The notes under the pieces: model-generated | Told to the model about the DNA's origin: nothing | The model's database searches: none | The model's input: only the letters and a program-made list of their open reading frames with translations | Assembly (NCBI RefSeq): GCF_025602895.1 | Contig: NW_026516297.1 | Location: 122,149-186,148 of the forward strand | Origin: Polychytrium aggregatum | Lineage: Eukaryota > Chytridiomycota > Chytridiomycetes > Polychytriales | DNA: 64,000 nt | Direction: 5' to 3' | Made by a program: the position numbers and the translations under genes | In this document: positions 34,370 through 46,288 of the stretch, in pieces | Layout of the letters: each line of letters begins with the position of its first letter | How positions within the stretch are numbered: the first letter of the stretch is position 1

Positions 34370-36995
34370 ATGTCTGGCTTCGAGGGCGCACGCTTTGCTC
34401 CATCGCAACCCCCATCGACGCCGTCCAAGCCCAGCTCCCTGGCATCTCGCCAGTTGCCAAACCCGACGGATCCAAATCCCCCGATGCCTCCGCCGGTACA
34501 CCCAACTCAGTCGTGGAGATTGTCTTCGGTCGACGACGATGACGACGACGAGTCCATGTTCGACGGCCCTGGCAACGGTCAGAGCAGCTCGCAACGATCG
34601 TCAGACGGACCCTCGCCGAGCACACCAAAGCAACCGTCGACGCATCGAGGCCCCGAGCGGCCTTCGTCTGGCGATTACACCTTCGGATCCAGAATCAGGT
34701 CGCCTGCCCGGAACGTCTCGACGCCCCGAAGGGCCGCTCGCGGGCGACTGCGATCGGTGTCCAATTCGTCGGGCCATGTGTTGTTTCCCCCGATCAATAT
34801 GTCGATGGTGGCCCAGGCTCAGGCTTCAGCCTTTGGCAACGGAGGCTCCATAGCGAGAGACGACGACCTTGGTCTGCCTGCAGCTGCCTCGATCGACAGC
34901 GAACCGATACCAAGCACCCCTCCGATGGCTTCTCTGCACTACATCGAGCGAGACGGTGGTCCGTCCGAAGACATGGCCGTTGACGGCTGGTGGAGTGGCC
35001 AGAGCGGCGACGAGTCATCGTTTGGCCCACCAAGGAGCAGCAACTCCCGGAAGGGACTGCGAAAGGTTCGTCGATTCCCCTTCCAGCCAGCCAGAGATTG
35101 CGTCCTTGGTGGACATGCCCGACATGCCTGGGCGTTTGGGCATTCGACAGAAAGCAGACGCGGATGCAGCTTGCTGATCCCAGAGCCTCCTTCCTCACAC
35201 TATCGTCTGCGTCGTTGCCATGCTCGTCAGACGGGAATGAAGAACCTCAGTCGCATCACACAGCTGTTGGAGGTATGTACTCGACCGCTTGGTGCAGCAC
35301 CCCCGGATCGCCGAGGCGACAGCAATAACTCAGTCCCTGTGATAGGACGAGATGCGGCCGTTCGACACCGAAATCGCATACGAACGAGTTGTCACGGAGA
35401 ATATCAAGACACAGGGGCAGCCGTTTCCGTCCATCACTTCCCTTGCCCACCGGCCCAGCCTCGTCAACCTCGATTCCGACGCGAGTGCGAACGACGACGG
35501 CACAGCCATGTCCGAGGTATGAGCGAGCCTGTTATGTCCGCATGCGCATGAGCATGGTCTGGTGGTCTCGCTGATGGGTCGCAGGTCGGCTCGGTTGCCA
35601 CGCACATGTTGTTGGCCATCTCCCGCGGCGCTGAAACAACGTCTCCTCGATCCTTGGCCGTGCAGGAGATCTGTTTCTCTCCTCCGACGGTCTCGGTGCC
35701 TCCGCCAACGCTGTCGTCAAGCTCATCGTTTTCATATGTGCAGCTCAAGAGCCCTTCATCGCAGCCCGTACAGCCCTCCAGACTCAATCCCGAAGCCAAT
35801 GCAAGTTGCCGTCTCCTGCAGTTGCCCTCCCTGGATGCAGTCTTCGTGGTGCTCCTTCGACACTAACCACCAACTTTTCAATGCGGCTGCAGTTCATTTC
35901 AAGCACCCGAAGCGCGTTTCTGGAGGGAGTGCCCTGCTCGCCAAAGACCATGTCTCCGATTATTCCCTTTAGTGGAGTGCTGTCGCCCAAGCTCGACCGC
36001 AAGGGCAAGAGAAAGAGTAAGCAGCGGTGATCTCTCGGCATGGCCTTGATTGATGCCCCATCGCACCGATCGCACCTTTAGGTTTTGCGCAGGGCTTGGT
36101 GTGTCTGCAGCAAGTCATTCGCGCAATGTGCCCGAATATCGACCTTTGTTCTGCTGACACCGCTCGTCACGTCTGCGCGTCCTTTGCTCTCCATCGATGC
36201 GACAACGATACTGGATTTCTCCAGTGAGCTGCGGCGACGAGCCCCGGTTCGATCCCTACAAACGACATCGAGTCACTGCCTCGCCGGTTGTTCGGAACAA
36301 CACGCCGTCGCCACGCCTGATTCACCAGCATCTCGGGACGCCTCCGCCGATGCTCCCGATTCCGCTCGCTGGGATTCTACCGATGGCGTTGAACGGCAAC
36401 GGGCCGCTCTTCCAGCGATCCCCCTCGTGGAATGGTATGTACTTGGGAAGGCGTGAGAACGCAGCGTCCACATCATCGAATCATCCGTGGCAGTCTCTTG
36501 GTGCGCTCCCGATACCGCCAATGCATCGTCAGCCTCAGGTTGCTGTTCGGGCCTGGCTTGGTCCGGTCAGGCCTCGCTCATCAGATAGGCTTCGGATCAA
36601 GACCCGTGGGTCTCACAGCAAACCACACAACCAACTCTCTCGGCCTGCTCGGTCTCACAGGAACCGAATCGGCCTTCCCGTCCACGCCCACGAAAGGCTC
36701 AAGTCAGATGGGCGACGGCGACCTCAGGCTGAGCGAGTGCTCTGGCAACTCGGACGGCCGCATGTCGATCGGCAGTCAAACGTCGGGGTTTATAACTGGC
36801 GGCAACGGCGACGCTGGTTTGCAAGTTGGCTCCGACAGCATCATGGGCGGGCCCGCGAGCGCCACGCCGTCGTTGGAAAGCCAGCCACTTTACCTGCAGC
36901 CAACCGCACAGCCAACGGGGCAAGTGCAGTTTGTTCTTGGCCTCAACATCCAGGGCGCTCAAGGGGAGTTCAGCAAGATGTCCATCTCCAAATAG
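34370..36995 (+). CDS. Ser/Pro-rich regulatory-type protein, weak FAM122 resemblance
   Basis: Seven exons, 34370-35065, 35231-35272, 35346-35516, 35585-35800, 35893-36016, 36225-36434 and 36589-36995, join in phase to 621 aa. Intron 4 (35801-35892) has a GC donor (AAT|GCAAGT); reading on instead gives a stop at 35866. Most of the protein is disordered, with short conserved-looking islands: RRAARGRLRSVSNSSGHVLF, NLSRITQLLEDEMRPFD with EIAYERVV directly after, EICFSPPTV, LSPKLDRKGKRK and FDPYKRHRVTASP. The helix of the second island followed by an xxE(x)YER stretch and a Lys/Arg cluster loosely recalls FAM122/PABIR inhibitors of PP2A-B55, but this is an impression only. Predicted nuclear from its basic clusters. 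Confidence 0.6.
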
Positions 36996-37402
36996 CGCAG
37001 CGCCGCTGGGAATGTCTCCAGATCAAGGAGCATGGCCGGCCGATCCTGTTTCCCCACATACCCTCCCCCTCTCGCCTCGCCTCTCATCTTCACAGCTGGG
37101 CTGAGTGCACCTTCCGCGATGTGATGCCCCTGTTATCAATTGATTGTCTCTGAACACGGCTGATATCGTGCAATTCAGGACCAAAGCAGTGGCCGACATC
37201 GCGCATGGCCCGCAGATCGTGGGGACAATACATTTGCACATGCCGGCGTCCGTCTTCCCCCAACGCCGGGTCTGTTCGGTGGCGTCCCCGAGTGGTCCCG
37301 GGTTGCCCAAGTGGGATCGGGCGACCTTGGATGGCCCCTGCTTCCATGGCCAGGGAAAACAAGCACGCGCAGGCTCGCCGATTTCGGGGCGTGTGGGGTA
37401 CT

Positions 37403-37509
37403 GGCCAATCAGAGGCTGTGGGGTAGAGCCGTCTGGCGCCGGCCAATCAGGGCCGCCGTGCAGCACGGCTTGCGTCTTTGTGCGGTGCGGTGGCGAGATC
37501 CATCACGTG
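37403..37509 (+). promoter_or_regulatory. Two CCAAT boxes and a CACGTG E-box upstream of CBS
   Basis: GGCCAATCAG occurs at 37403 and 37441, and TCACGTGA at 37503-37510, about 330 bp upstream of the start. CACGTG is the known site of Cbf1, which with Met4 controls sulfur amino-acid genes in yeasts. Its use here is inference. Confidence 0.4.
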
Positions 37510-37617
37510 ACACTTAGTGCAGTGCTGCAGCACACTGTGTGTGCGCAGCGGGGCGTGGCGGTGGGGCGTGTGTGTGTGCCGACAAGGTGTGTGCGTGTCC
37601 CCACCGCCGTCTCGCCC

Positions 37618-37700
37618 GCGCTCTCGGCCGCTCTCGCCCGCGCTCTCGGCCGCTCCCGGCTGCTCTCGGCTGCTCTCGACTGCTCTCGGCTGCTCTCGCT
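37618..37700. repeat. Degenerate 10-11 bp array in the CBS promoter
   Basis: About eight copies of GCTCTCGGCT with variants (GCTCTCGCCC, GCTCCCGGCT), 140-220 bp before the CBS start codon. Confidence 0.75.
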
Positions 37701-37842
37701 CCTCGCGATGCCCCATTGGCGGCAGCCGTTTTGCACAAAAGCCGCGGCGTCGCTCTTTCAGCCCCGCCATCCGTCAACCATCTCCATCTGCCTCCATCTG
37801 CCTCCATCTGCCTGCCTGCTTGATTCCTCCAACGAACGCACC

Positions 37843-40256
37843 ATGGCCCACGTCCCTGAGCACGACCGTATTTTGGATACCATCCTCGAGCACGTCGGCG
37901 GAACCCCGTGCGTCCGTCTCAACCGCATCCCTCAGTCGCTCGGCATCGAGTGTGAAGTTGGTGAGCCTCCGATTGCACAAACCCCGCGATGAATGCCTCT
38001 TGCCCAGATCGCAGCGTCCTTGCCTTCGCCGCATCGTCGGTGCGTATGGCTGACCTGCCCCTGTCTGCTCAGTCGTCAAGTGCGAGTTCTTCAATGCTGG
38101 TGGATCCGTCAAGGACAGAATTGCCAAGCGCATGATCGAGGCTGCCGAGCAGGACGGCCGCCTCAAGCCTGGCTACACTGTCATCGAGGTCTGTTGAGTG
38201 CACTCGGTTTTCGCCGCTGCTGGCTCTGCCGCTATCGGCCAGAGCTCTGCCGTGGTCAGCTATTCTTTCTGAGCGACACTAAGGCGTCTGGCGGTCTGGC
38301 TGACCCCGAATGATCTGCTCCCCCACTCACCTGGCAACTGCCCCCAAACAGCCCACTTCCGGCAACACCGGCATCGGTCTCGCTCTGGCCGCCGCTGTCA
38401 AGGGCTACCGAGCCATCATCACTCTCCCCGAGAAAATGAGCAAGGAGAAGGTATTGCTTGCTGCCCTGCGGTCCTGCGGCCCCAATCTGTATCTCCGCCT
38501 CTCGGCTGACCACGCGGCTCCCCCTCTGGCCGATAATCATCTAGGTTGATGTCCTCAAGGCCCTTGGCGCCGAGATCATTCGAACTCCCACCGAGGCTGC
38601 TTGGGACTCCCCCGACTCCCATATTGGTAAGCACCCGTCCACTCAGCTCGATGTCTGGCAAAACCGCATCGTTTGCTTCAGCATGGATTGGCGGCTATTC
38701 CATCCGCGCGCACGTCGAGTACATCGCTGGCTTGATTGCCCGTTGCTGTGGCTAAGTCTCCTGCACTCTCCTCTGCGCATCGACTTGCAGGTGTCGCCAG
38801 ACGCCTGAACAAGGAGATCCCCAACTCCCTCATTCCCGACCAGTACTCCAACGTCAACAACCCGCTTGCCCACTACGAAGGCACTGCCGAAGAGATCCTG
38901 AGACAGTGCGGTGGCAAGATCGACATGCTCGTCGCTGGTGCCGGAACTGGCGGAACCATTGCTGGTATTGCCAAGAAGCTGAAGGAGAAGGTCCCCGGCA
39001 TCAAGGTCGTCGGCGTTGATCCCAACGGCTCGATCCTCGCCCTGCCTGCCGAGCTTAACAAGGAGGGCATCCACAGCTACGCCGTCGAGGGCATCGGATA
39101 CGACTTTGTTCCCGAGGTGCTCAACCGCCAGTACATTGACGAATGGGTCAAGACCGACGACAAGGAGGCCTTCATCATGGCCCGCCGCCTGATTCGCGAG
39201 GAGGGCCTGCTGTGCGGTGGCTCTTCCGGCACCGCTCTGGTTGGTGCCCTCAAGGCTTGCAAGCATCTCAAGAAGGGCCAGCGTGTCGTCGTCATCCTCC
39301 CGGACTCTGTCCGCAACTACATGACCAAGTTCCTGAGGTGAGTCGGTGGCTTCTTTCGCACCGTTGGTGGCAGTGGGCGACGTATTCCATCGGGTGCGAA
39401 TAGGTATTGACGGTGTTGTGCCTGATCTACAGCGACGAGTGGATGAAGGAGAACGGCTTCACCGATGCGGCCACCGAGAAGGCCGAAGCGGACAAGAAGC
39501 TGCAGTGGGGCGGTGCCAAGATCAAGGTACGCGGGCGGTGGCGGTTGTGCAGAACCTGTGCTCGAGTGTGGCTCTGTTCTTCTGCCAGTGCCGATTCGCT
39601 GACCAACTGACGAGTCGGCGAGGGGCTCACTCGACGACAATGCGATGCGCTGGTGAAGCTCGGATGGATGGGTGTGCTAACCCCGGCGCACTATCATCCA
39701 TGTATCACAGGACCTCGGTCTCCAGAAGGCCATCACTGTCCCCGAATCGGTAAGCCACAGGCTGTGATTTCTTGTCTGCGGTCGTTGTGGAAGACGGGGG
39801 AGGGCGATCCAGTGCCTGCCTCGCCCGCTGACACGATGCATCTTGCTCCAGACCACCAACAAGCAGGCGGTCGACATCATGCAATCCAACGGCTTCGACC
39901 AGCTCCCTGTTGTTTCCTCTTCCAACAGCAAGAAGCTCGTTGGCCTGGTGACTCTTGGAAACGTCCTGGCCAAGATCGCCTCCGGCCGCAGCTCGCTCGA
40001 CTCGTCTGTTTCCGAGACGCTCTTCTCCTTCTTCAACCAGAGCGGCGCTAGCAGCAGCAGCAAGTCTCACAAGTATATCGAGATCACCCCGGAGACTCCG
40101 CTGGAGTCCCTGTCGCACTTCTTCGAGAAGCACTCCTCGGCCGTCGTCACTGAGCAGACCGGTGCCAGCGGCGACTTTGAGGTCCGACACGTTGTGACCA
40201 AGGTCGACCTGCTTGCCTATTTGGTCAAGCATCCCTCGCTCAGCACGGCTCAGTAA
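37843..40256 (+). CDS. CYS4: Cystathionine beta-synthase
   Basis: PLP enzyme condensing serine and homocysteine to cystathionine, first step of transsulfuration, cytosolic. Eight exons, 37843-37960, 38073-38188, 38352-38450, 38545-38626, 38791-39337, 39433-39526, 39711-39749 and 39852-40256, give 499 aa, close to yeast Cys4. GGSVKDRI carries the PLP lysine (about residue 53), [11 protein letters not shown] binds substrate, [10 protein letters not shown] cradles the phosphate of PLP and [11 protein letters not shown] completes the fold. The C-terminal part (from about 365) is a CBS-domain pair, as in yeast and human enzymes. The heme-binding N-terminal extension of animal enzymes is absent. 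Intron 2 uses a weak GTCTGT donor. Confidence 0.97.
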
Positions 40257-40812
40257 GCCTCCTTTCCCACGACGGCCAGCATGGCTCCAGTTTGTACTTT
40301 TCCTAGCATTTGTGTTTGCGCCCTCTTGTGCGGATTTTCAATACAGCTCCAAGAAAAAACGGGACGCCCTGTTTGTTTGAGATATCATCGCATACATTTG
40401 AGTGACAGACCGTCGCCGATACGCACGACCGTGATTGTCAAAATATTGGACTTGGCTCGTATCTCGTCTTGTCTCGTCCCAGAGCCGCAATCTGCACACG
40501 GTGGGCATGATATGTTGCGCCAGTCGCTATGAGGTGTCTGTGGCTACAAATTGCCGATGCGAGCACTCGTCGCCCTGACATCGTGCTCCCAAACGGACAC
40601 CATGATACCTTGTTACAGGGCCGCTGGCTTTCACAGGCGACGGCATCAGCCTCGAATGCGGACTTACCTTCTTCGAGGCATCGAGCTCCAGTTCGGTTGC
40701 CCTCTTGTCACGCAGCAGTTGGCCAACCTCGACCTGCGAGTCAAGGGCGCCCGCCGATTATCAATCTGAACAGACCAAGTTTGCAGCGACCGGAGCCGTC
40801 CATCACCCGGCA
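40257..40812. other. Convergent 3' regions
   Basis: Between the stops of CBS and the next minus-strand gene. Nothing recognised. Confidence 0.5.
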
Positions 40813-43714
40813 TCAGACAGGCCCGCGTGCGTTTGGCGGCGCCGAGCTGATCTTGTTCCTGACCTGCAGCTCGACCTTTTCGCCACGTAGTTGATCGATT
40901 TGCTGGTGGAGCCGCATCCGCTCGCTTTCGTAGTTTTCCCGGATCTCCTTCATCTTGTCGTTGGACCTGCATCAGCTGCTCATGTGAGTCGGCGCCGGTA
41001 TCTCCCTGGATAGTCCTCCGCCCTCATCTCACCGATGCAACTTACTGCTTTATGATACCAGACATCTCGCCGTCTCGCTGTGTGAGCGCGTGCTTGAGTT
41101 TCTCGGAGAGTTCCAGCGTCTCTTTTGTGGCCGATTCAGCCCTCTGCACAGCTGCATCCCGCTCATCTCGGGTTCGCTCCATCTTGGATCGAGGACGATG
41201 TTACGGCAGGAAATCAGCACACCATGCAAATGGCCAGCCCATGGATTTGAACGGGTTCTGCAGACCGATCGTCGCTGAGCTGGTGCACAAGCCCCAGCGA
41301 TCTCTCAGGGCCAGTATTCCGGGATGCGGATTGCAAGCGCCTGTCCCTTTACTGCACTTCATCTGCGAAACATACCGTTTGGATCATGCCCTTCAGGTGC
41401 GACTTGCCCACCTCCAGGAGCGTGTCCTTTTCGTCGACATCGTGCATGTACTTGCGCAGGAACTGGTTGTACGAGCTCTCGAGCTTGAAGCTTCTCTTGT
41501 CTTGACTCTCGAGCTGCCGCCTCAAATCTGAGCAGCCCACGCCGATCCGTCAGCGGACACGATTCGGTGTAGATCAGCCATGGCGACATTGTGCTGGGGT
41601 CTGTCGACTCTGATCCACTCGATATCAGGGACTGCACCCCGATACCCGATACCCGATACCCGATACCCGATACCCGATGCTCGACACCCGATACCCGATA
41701 ATGTCGCGTAGACATGGGCTGTTTCTCCAATGCGGAGCACTTGCCCATGAACACGACTGCCCACCTTCGATGTTTCGATACAGTCGCTTGATGTGGGCTT
41801 TCAGAAGACCTCGGAACAACGGCCGGTCCTCATCGAGAGCATTGTTTGTGTCGGTGACGAGGCCCTTGCCAATCTCGAATTCCTCTATGCAGCTTGATAT
41901 CATAATGAGCGAGTGATTTCAGCTTGCCAGTCTCTCCATCTTTGGTTGGCTCGTGTATTCTCCGTCGGCTGCAACGAACCCGCTTGCTTCTCACCACCCA
42001 CCTCTTGTACTCCTCCACGATCCCTTCGTTTTCCTTGATCCATTTCTTCCTGCGGTCAAGCTCGCGCCGATAGTCAAGCAATTTGTTCTCCATTTCGCCA
42101 AACATCTTCTCAAGAGCAATCGACCGCGACAGCAGCTGCTTGTTCGAGCTTACTGCCCGAGAGAGCTTGCCGCTGCATTCGTTGTACTCGGTCTCCCATT
42201 TGAGTGCCTGGTCAGTCAGAGTCTGGATCGATTCGGACTGGCTTGCAACCATGTTTTGCAGCGAAGTCAGGTGGCTTGTCAGGGTCAGGGCTTGTTTCTG
42301 AAGATCAGAGGCTGTCGGCGTGGGCCGTTACGTCACATCCAGCAGCGCATTCCAGTGTGAGTCCCTTCATCGGCTCGACAGAGCTCCATTTGATATTGGT
42401 CTCACACGAATGTGGCTTTGCCTTCAGCTGGTGCTGGTGCTGGTGCATTTACCCGGAGGAGATTCCCTTGGCCTGGAGTTCCGCCCCTGGCAGTCTCCCA
42501 CCATCAGCACAAGCACCCACCTCGAGTCACAATCGGCTCATTGCGCTTGATTTCTGCTGTGAGCTGCAGAACCTCGTCCTTCAACAAATCGATTTGACTC
42601 TGGTGCTCTCGGCAGTCATGACACGTTCTCTCATTCAGCTCCTTGATCCTATCGGATGACCCGCCAATGTCAGCGCCGCTGATCATTTGGACACTCGGCA
42701 ATCGGCCAAACGATATATGGCACAGCGACGGTGCCGCCTGATACCCTCTCGGCCGGGATGCCTCACCGCCTGTGCAGCTCGTCGCTCTGGCTCTTGAGGA
42801 TGGCGTTCTCCTTTCGTACGCTCTCGCAGGTCGACTGATAGTCCAGTATCTCCCTGTGGTTGGCCTTGCTGGCTGCCTCCATGTCGCCAAGCTTCTCGTC
42901 ATAGGATCGGAACGCTGTTCGAGCGACCTCGAAGATCAGCTCGTAGCGGAACGGGTCATGGCGGCGCTTCACTTCCAGCTCCAGCTCGAGGGTAGTGAGC
43001 GGCACGAGCTCCGAGGGGTTGTGCTGGGGGTACTTTTCATGATACCAACGCAGTAGATTGCTCTGGCGCCAAACTTGTGCCAGGGAGGCAGAGTGCACGA
43101 ATGCAGGGCACCAGCGCAACCCGAGACCGGAGTAGCGTTAGAGATACTGATCAAGTCCACGACGAATGCATCGCTGGGCGGCCCGTGTTGTGTTCCGACC
43201 GTCACATCTCGTCGCTGCCTTCTCTGGAGTGGTGCTTGGTGATCCAATGCACATCCTTACCGAGCTCCCGGAGTTCTTGTAGCTCATGGTCGGTCTGGGT
43301 GTCGATCGCAGCGTCGACGAAGACCGCCTTTGGCGACTGAATCGGCGGTGGGGGGCTGCATGCCACGGACGGTGGATTACCCGTATGCAGCGACGATACT
43401 GTTATATTTGGAGACTCGACGGATCTGAGCGACGACGGGGGTCGGGCCTGTGGTGGCGGCGGCGTCGACAGCAGCGAGACCCGGGCAGTTGTCCTGAGCA
43501 CCGTCGGGAGCGCGGGGTCGATCGAGGTGCGGGAGGAGGGAGTGACCAGATCGGACTCCTTGCGCACCTCGGCGAGATGCTCTTCTTTTCGCAGGGGAAT
43601 GGTGTCAATGTGTAGCTGGATCGGCTTTTTCGCCTTGCGGTCGTGCTCGGTGTGGTTCTCGGGGACGGGTGATCTGGCACCGTCCATGTTGGCATGGAAA
43701 GGTGACTGGGCCAT
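40813..43714 (-). CDS. Coiled-coil protein, possibly TSNAXIP1/cilium-related
   Basis: Exons in minus order: 43714-43261, 43073-42767, 42648-42521, 42311-42002, 41892-41765, 41527-41376, 41182-41046 and 40966-40813; all phases close, giving 589 aa. The first ATG is at 43714; the frame extends upstream only from a GTG. The N-terminal 140 residues are Ser/Pro-rich. VWRQSNLLRWYHEKYP and RYELIFEVARTAFRSYDEKL follow, resembling in spacing the N-terminal domain of translin-associated factor X-interacting protein 1. The remainder is nearly continuous coiled coil with a central IGKGLVTDTNNALDEDRPLF break. The family call is tentative; a structural or ciliary role is an inference from the coiled coil and from CFAP206 in the same window. 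Intron 5 carries a CCCGATA heptamer array. Confidence 0.6.
41638..41700. repeat. Heptamer array (CCCGATA)n in an intron
   Basis: Nine units of period 7, mostly CCCGATA, with two variant units (CCCGATG, CTCGACA). Located in intron 5 (41764-41528) of the coiled-coil gene. Confidence 0.9.
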
Positions 43715-44151
43715 GCCGGCTGCGTCGACATACACCGATGAAACTGCTGAGCGATAAACTGGGACGCTATGCGAGCGGATGCGCACCCGATTGCGGCCTC
43801 AGTCGACCACGGCTTGTGCTTGGGAGGGGAATGTTCTCACGAAGGCGATATCAAGGCGCGTCGCCGCTCCCACGGATCAATCGAGTCCGAATGAATTGGC
43901 GGGCAAAGGCGTCTGCCCGACGGGGGCATTTGGAGCCAACAGGGTCCAGCGAGGCTCAACAGCCGCTTGGCGGCTGCGAGCGGAGCCACAATTGGCCCAA
44001 GTCTTGCGGGCGGTTGCCCTGTCGAGGTCACCACGATCGGCCTTGAATCAGTTCGAGCAGACATCGAGTCGAGTATCCTCGGCAGTTGCACTCGATCACA
44101 GCCAGATCCCATCGATCAGCCAACATCTTGATCTCGACCAGGCCAGACGCC
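43715..44151. promoter_or_regulatory. Divergent promoter, coiled-coil gene and KTR gene
   Basis: 437 bp, no gene and no clear TATA box seen. Confidence 0.4.
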
Positions 44152-45887
44152 ATGAAACAACGCTTCGACATCTTCCGATTCCTGTTCAGGGTTTCTGTCG
44201 TGTTTATGGTGCTCCTGCTCTACAGCACATTCATTCTCAACATCAACTTTCTGGTCTACCGGGACTTGCCTCGCCCGCCTGCAGTGAGTCCACGATACAA
44301 TACCAGCACAGACACCGGGGGCTCGGTGCTCGCTGGCGAGATCCGGCCCCAGCCGAGGGAGTCTATCGGCCAGGAGAACGCATGCATCGTCATGCTGGTG
44401 CGCAACTCGGAGCGATGGGGGGCGCTCTCAACGCTCCGGACCTTCGAAGCCACCTTCAATGCGAAATACCAGTATCCGTACTACTTTTTCAACAACGAGC
44501 CGTTCGACAAGGGATTCAAGGATGCCATCACCATGGCAACCAGCGCTCCCGTCTACTTTGAGCAGCTGGCGCCGGAGCACTGGTCGCTTCCGCCCACCTG
44601 GGACCGAGCCGAGTTTCTCGACTCGATCAAGAACCACCCAGATCAAAACGCCAGGAAAGAAAGCTACCACTACATGTGCCGCTTTTACTCGGGCTTCATG
44701 GCGGTGCAGCCGGCTCTCAAGTCCTTCAAATACTACTGGCGGGTAAGACCCTCTCAGCGACCAGGGGCTGTGCCATGTACCTCCTGTCAGTTGGCGAGCT
44801 CGCTCAAGCCCGCTCCGTCTGGGCCGATGATCGCTGTCCGCTGCAACAAAAGCGCTCGGGGAGATCGGTGTTTGCTGGGTCTGCAGTGCCCCCGCTCTGA
44901 TCATGGCCCGCTGCTTGATCTTGCTCGGCACTGCCGCCCGAACCCGTTCCGCGACTCATATCCCAGGGATGCTTCCTTTGACTTAGATCGAGCCCGACGT
45001 CATCTACTACTGCCCTCTGAACTACGATCCGTTCGAACTCATGCGGGTCAAGAAGAAGCGATATGGCTTCAATATCGTCGGCAGCGAGATCGAGAGTACC
45101 ATTCCGACGCTCTGGCCATCGACGCTGGAATATCTCCGTGTGCGCAACCTGCCTTTCCCGCCCCATCTGCGGGCCTTTGAGCGGGAGCGAACAGATCCCT
45201 CCGCCCCGTCCGAGTACAACCTTGCGCATTTTTGGTCCAACTTTGAGATCGGCGACCTGGACTTTTTCAGATCCCGGGAGTATCAAGACTATTTCTACTT
45301 CCTGGACAGCAAGGGCGGGTTCTTCACCGAGCGGTGGGGGGATGCGCCGGTGCACTCGCTCGCCGTCGGCCTGTTCATGGATCCCTCCGAGGTCCACTAC
45401 TTTTACGACATTGGTGGGTAGCATCTCTGAGCGTCGATCGGATGCGCCGTCTTTGATTCTGGCGGGCTTGGCAACGTGCGTGTCTCATTCGATACCGATC
45501 TCCCTGCACCCGGCCCAGGTTACAATCACGGCGGATACATGCACTGCCCCGAAGACATTCCGTCGCATGGCCTCACGTTTGAGGCGTGCAAATGCAACCC
45601 ACATGTTATGGATGTAAGTGTGGTCTTTGTCCTCCCAACCGAGCTCCGAGGGGCTGGGCACTTTGGCACTCCCGAGTAGACTGCTGGCCGAGGCTAGATC
45701 GTGATGTGGTGACGGCCGCTGGCCAGCGAAAGATCCCTGACTCGGCTCCACATTCGACTCGACCATCCAGCTCGGAGTAATCCCTATCGACCGTGTCTTC
45801 TGGGGAGAGACGTCCCAGAAGTACCTTGCCTTCCTGGACGAATACCACCGCAACGTCACGATGAAGAAATCCTCTCGACGAGCCTGA
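44152..45887 (+). CDS. Alpha-1,2-mannosyltransferase, KRE2/KTR family (GT15)
   Basis: Golgi type II membrane enzyme adding alpha-1,2-mannose from GDP-mannose to O- and N-linked glycans. Exons 44152-44742, 44987-45413, 45519-45613 and 45771-45887 give 409 aa, the family's usual length. A short basic tail and a hydrophobic span (about 11-33) form the anchor. ACIVMLVRNSERWGALSTLR opens the catalytic domain; YHYMCRFYSGF, YYWRIEPDVIYYC (across intron 1) and FYFLDSKGGFFTERWGDAP are GT15 signatures, and YNHGGYMHCP is the Cys-containing block near the end. The ATG at 44152 is preferred over an upstream ATG at 44086 because it places the anchor at the terminus. Confidence 0.95.
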
Positions 45888-46288
45888 GAGCGGGTTTGTC
45901 ATGGACCTGTGGTTTGGGACGGTGGTTGGATTGCAGCCATGCACTCCTCACTATGCGACAGCATACAATACAGTTCGTGCAGAGAAGATGTCTCGCTCCA
46001 CCCGGCCCTCTTCGCTGAGTTTCAAGGGACCAAGTCTGTTCACGGAGCTGCCCTCGCACCTGCCTGTCCTCGCATCTGCATGGACACATCTGCGCGAACA
46101 CATCGCTTGGACAGAGTCGCGGCTGTGCAAAGCACGTGCGCAGCACTGTCTTGGATCGGGTTGGGTTGTTGTTGCTGCTGGCATCATCAGATCCATCAGA
46201 GCCATCAGATCCATCAGAGCCATCAGAGCCATCAGATCCATCGCCGTCTGCACCAGCAGCACCACTCCTGCCATAGCCAGCACTGCCA
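45888..46288. other. Ku70 promoter region with a 9-bp array
   Basis: No gene seen; holds the repeat at 46183-46245. Confidence 0.5.
46183..46245. repeat. 9-bp tandem array upstream of Ku70
   Basis: About six units alternating ATCAGATCC and ATCAGAGCC, 45 bp before the Ku70 start codon. Confidence 0.9.

Larger units (their letters stand above)
36996..37842. other. CBS promoter region
   Basis: 847 bp without a gene. Holds two GGCCAATCAG boxes (37403-37412, 37441-37450), a CACGTG box at 37504-37509 and a GCTCTCGGCT-type array at about 37618-37700. Confidence 0.5.

Noticed and set aside
43715-43786. 24-residue upstream extension of the coiled-coil protein
   Set aside because: The frame begins with GTG; the first ATG is at 43714.
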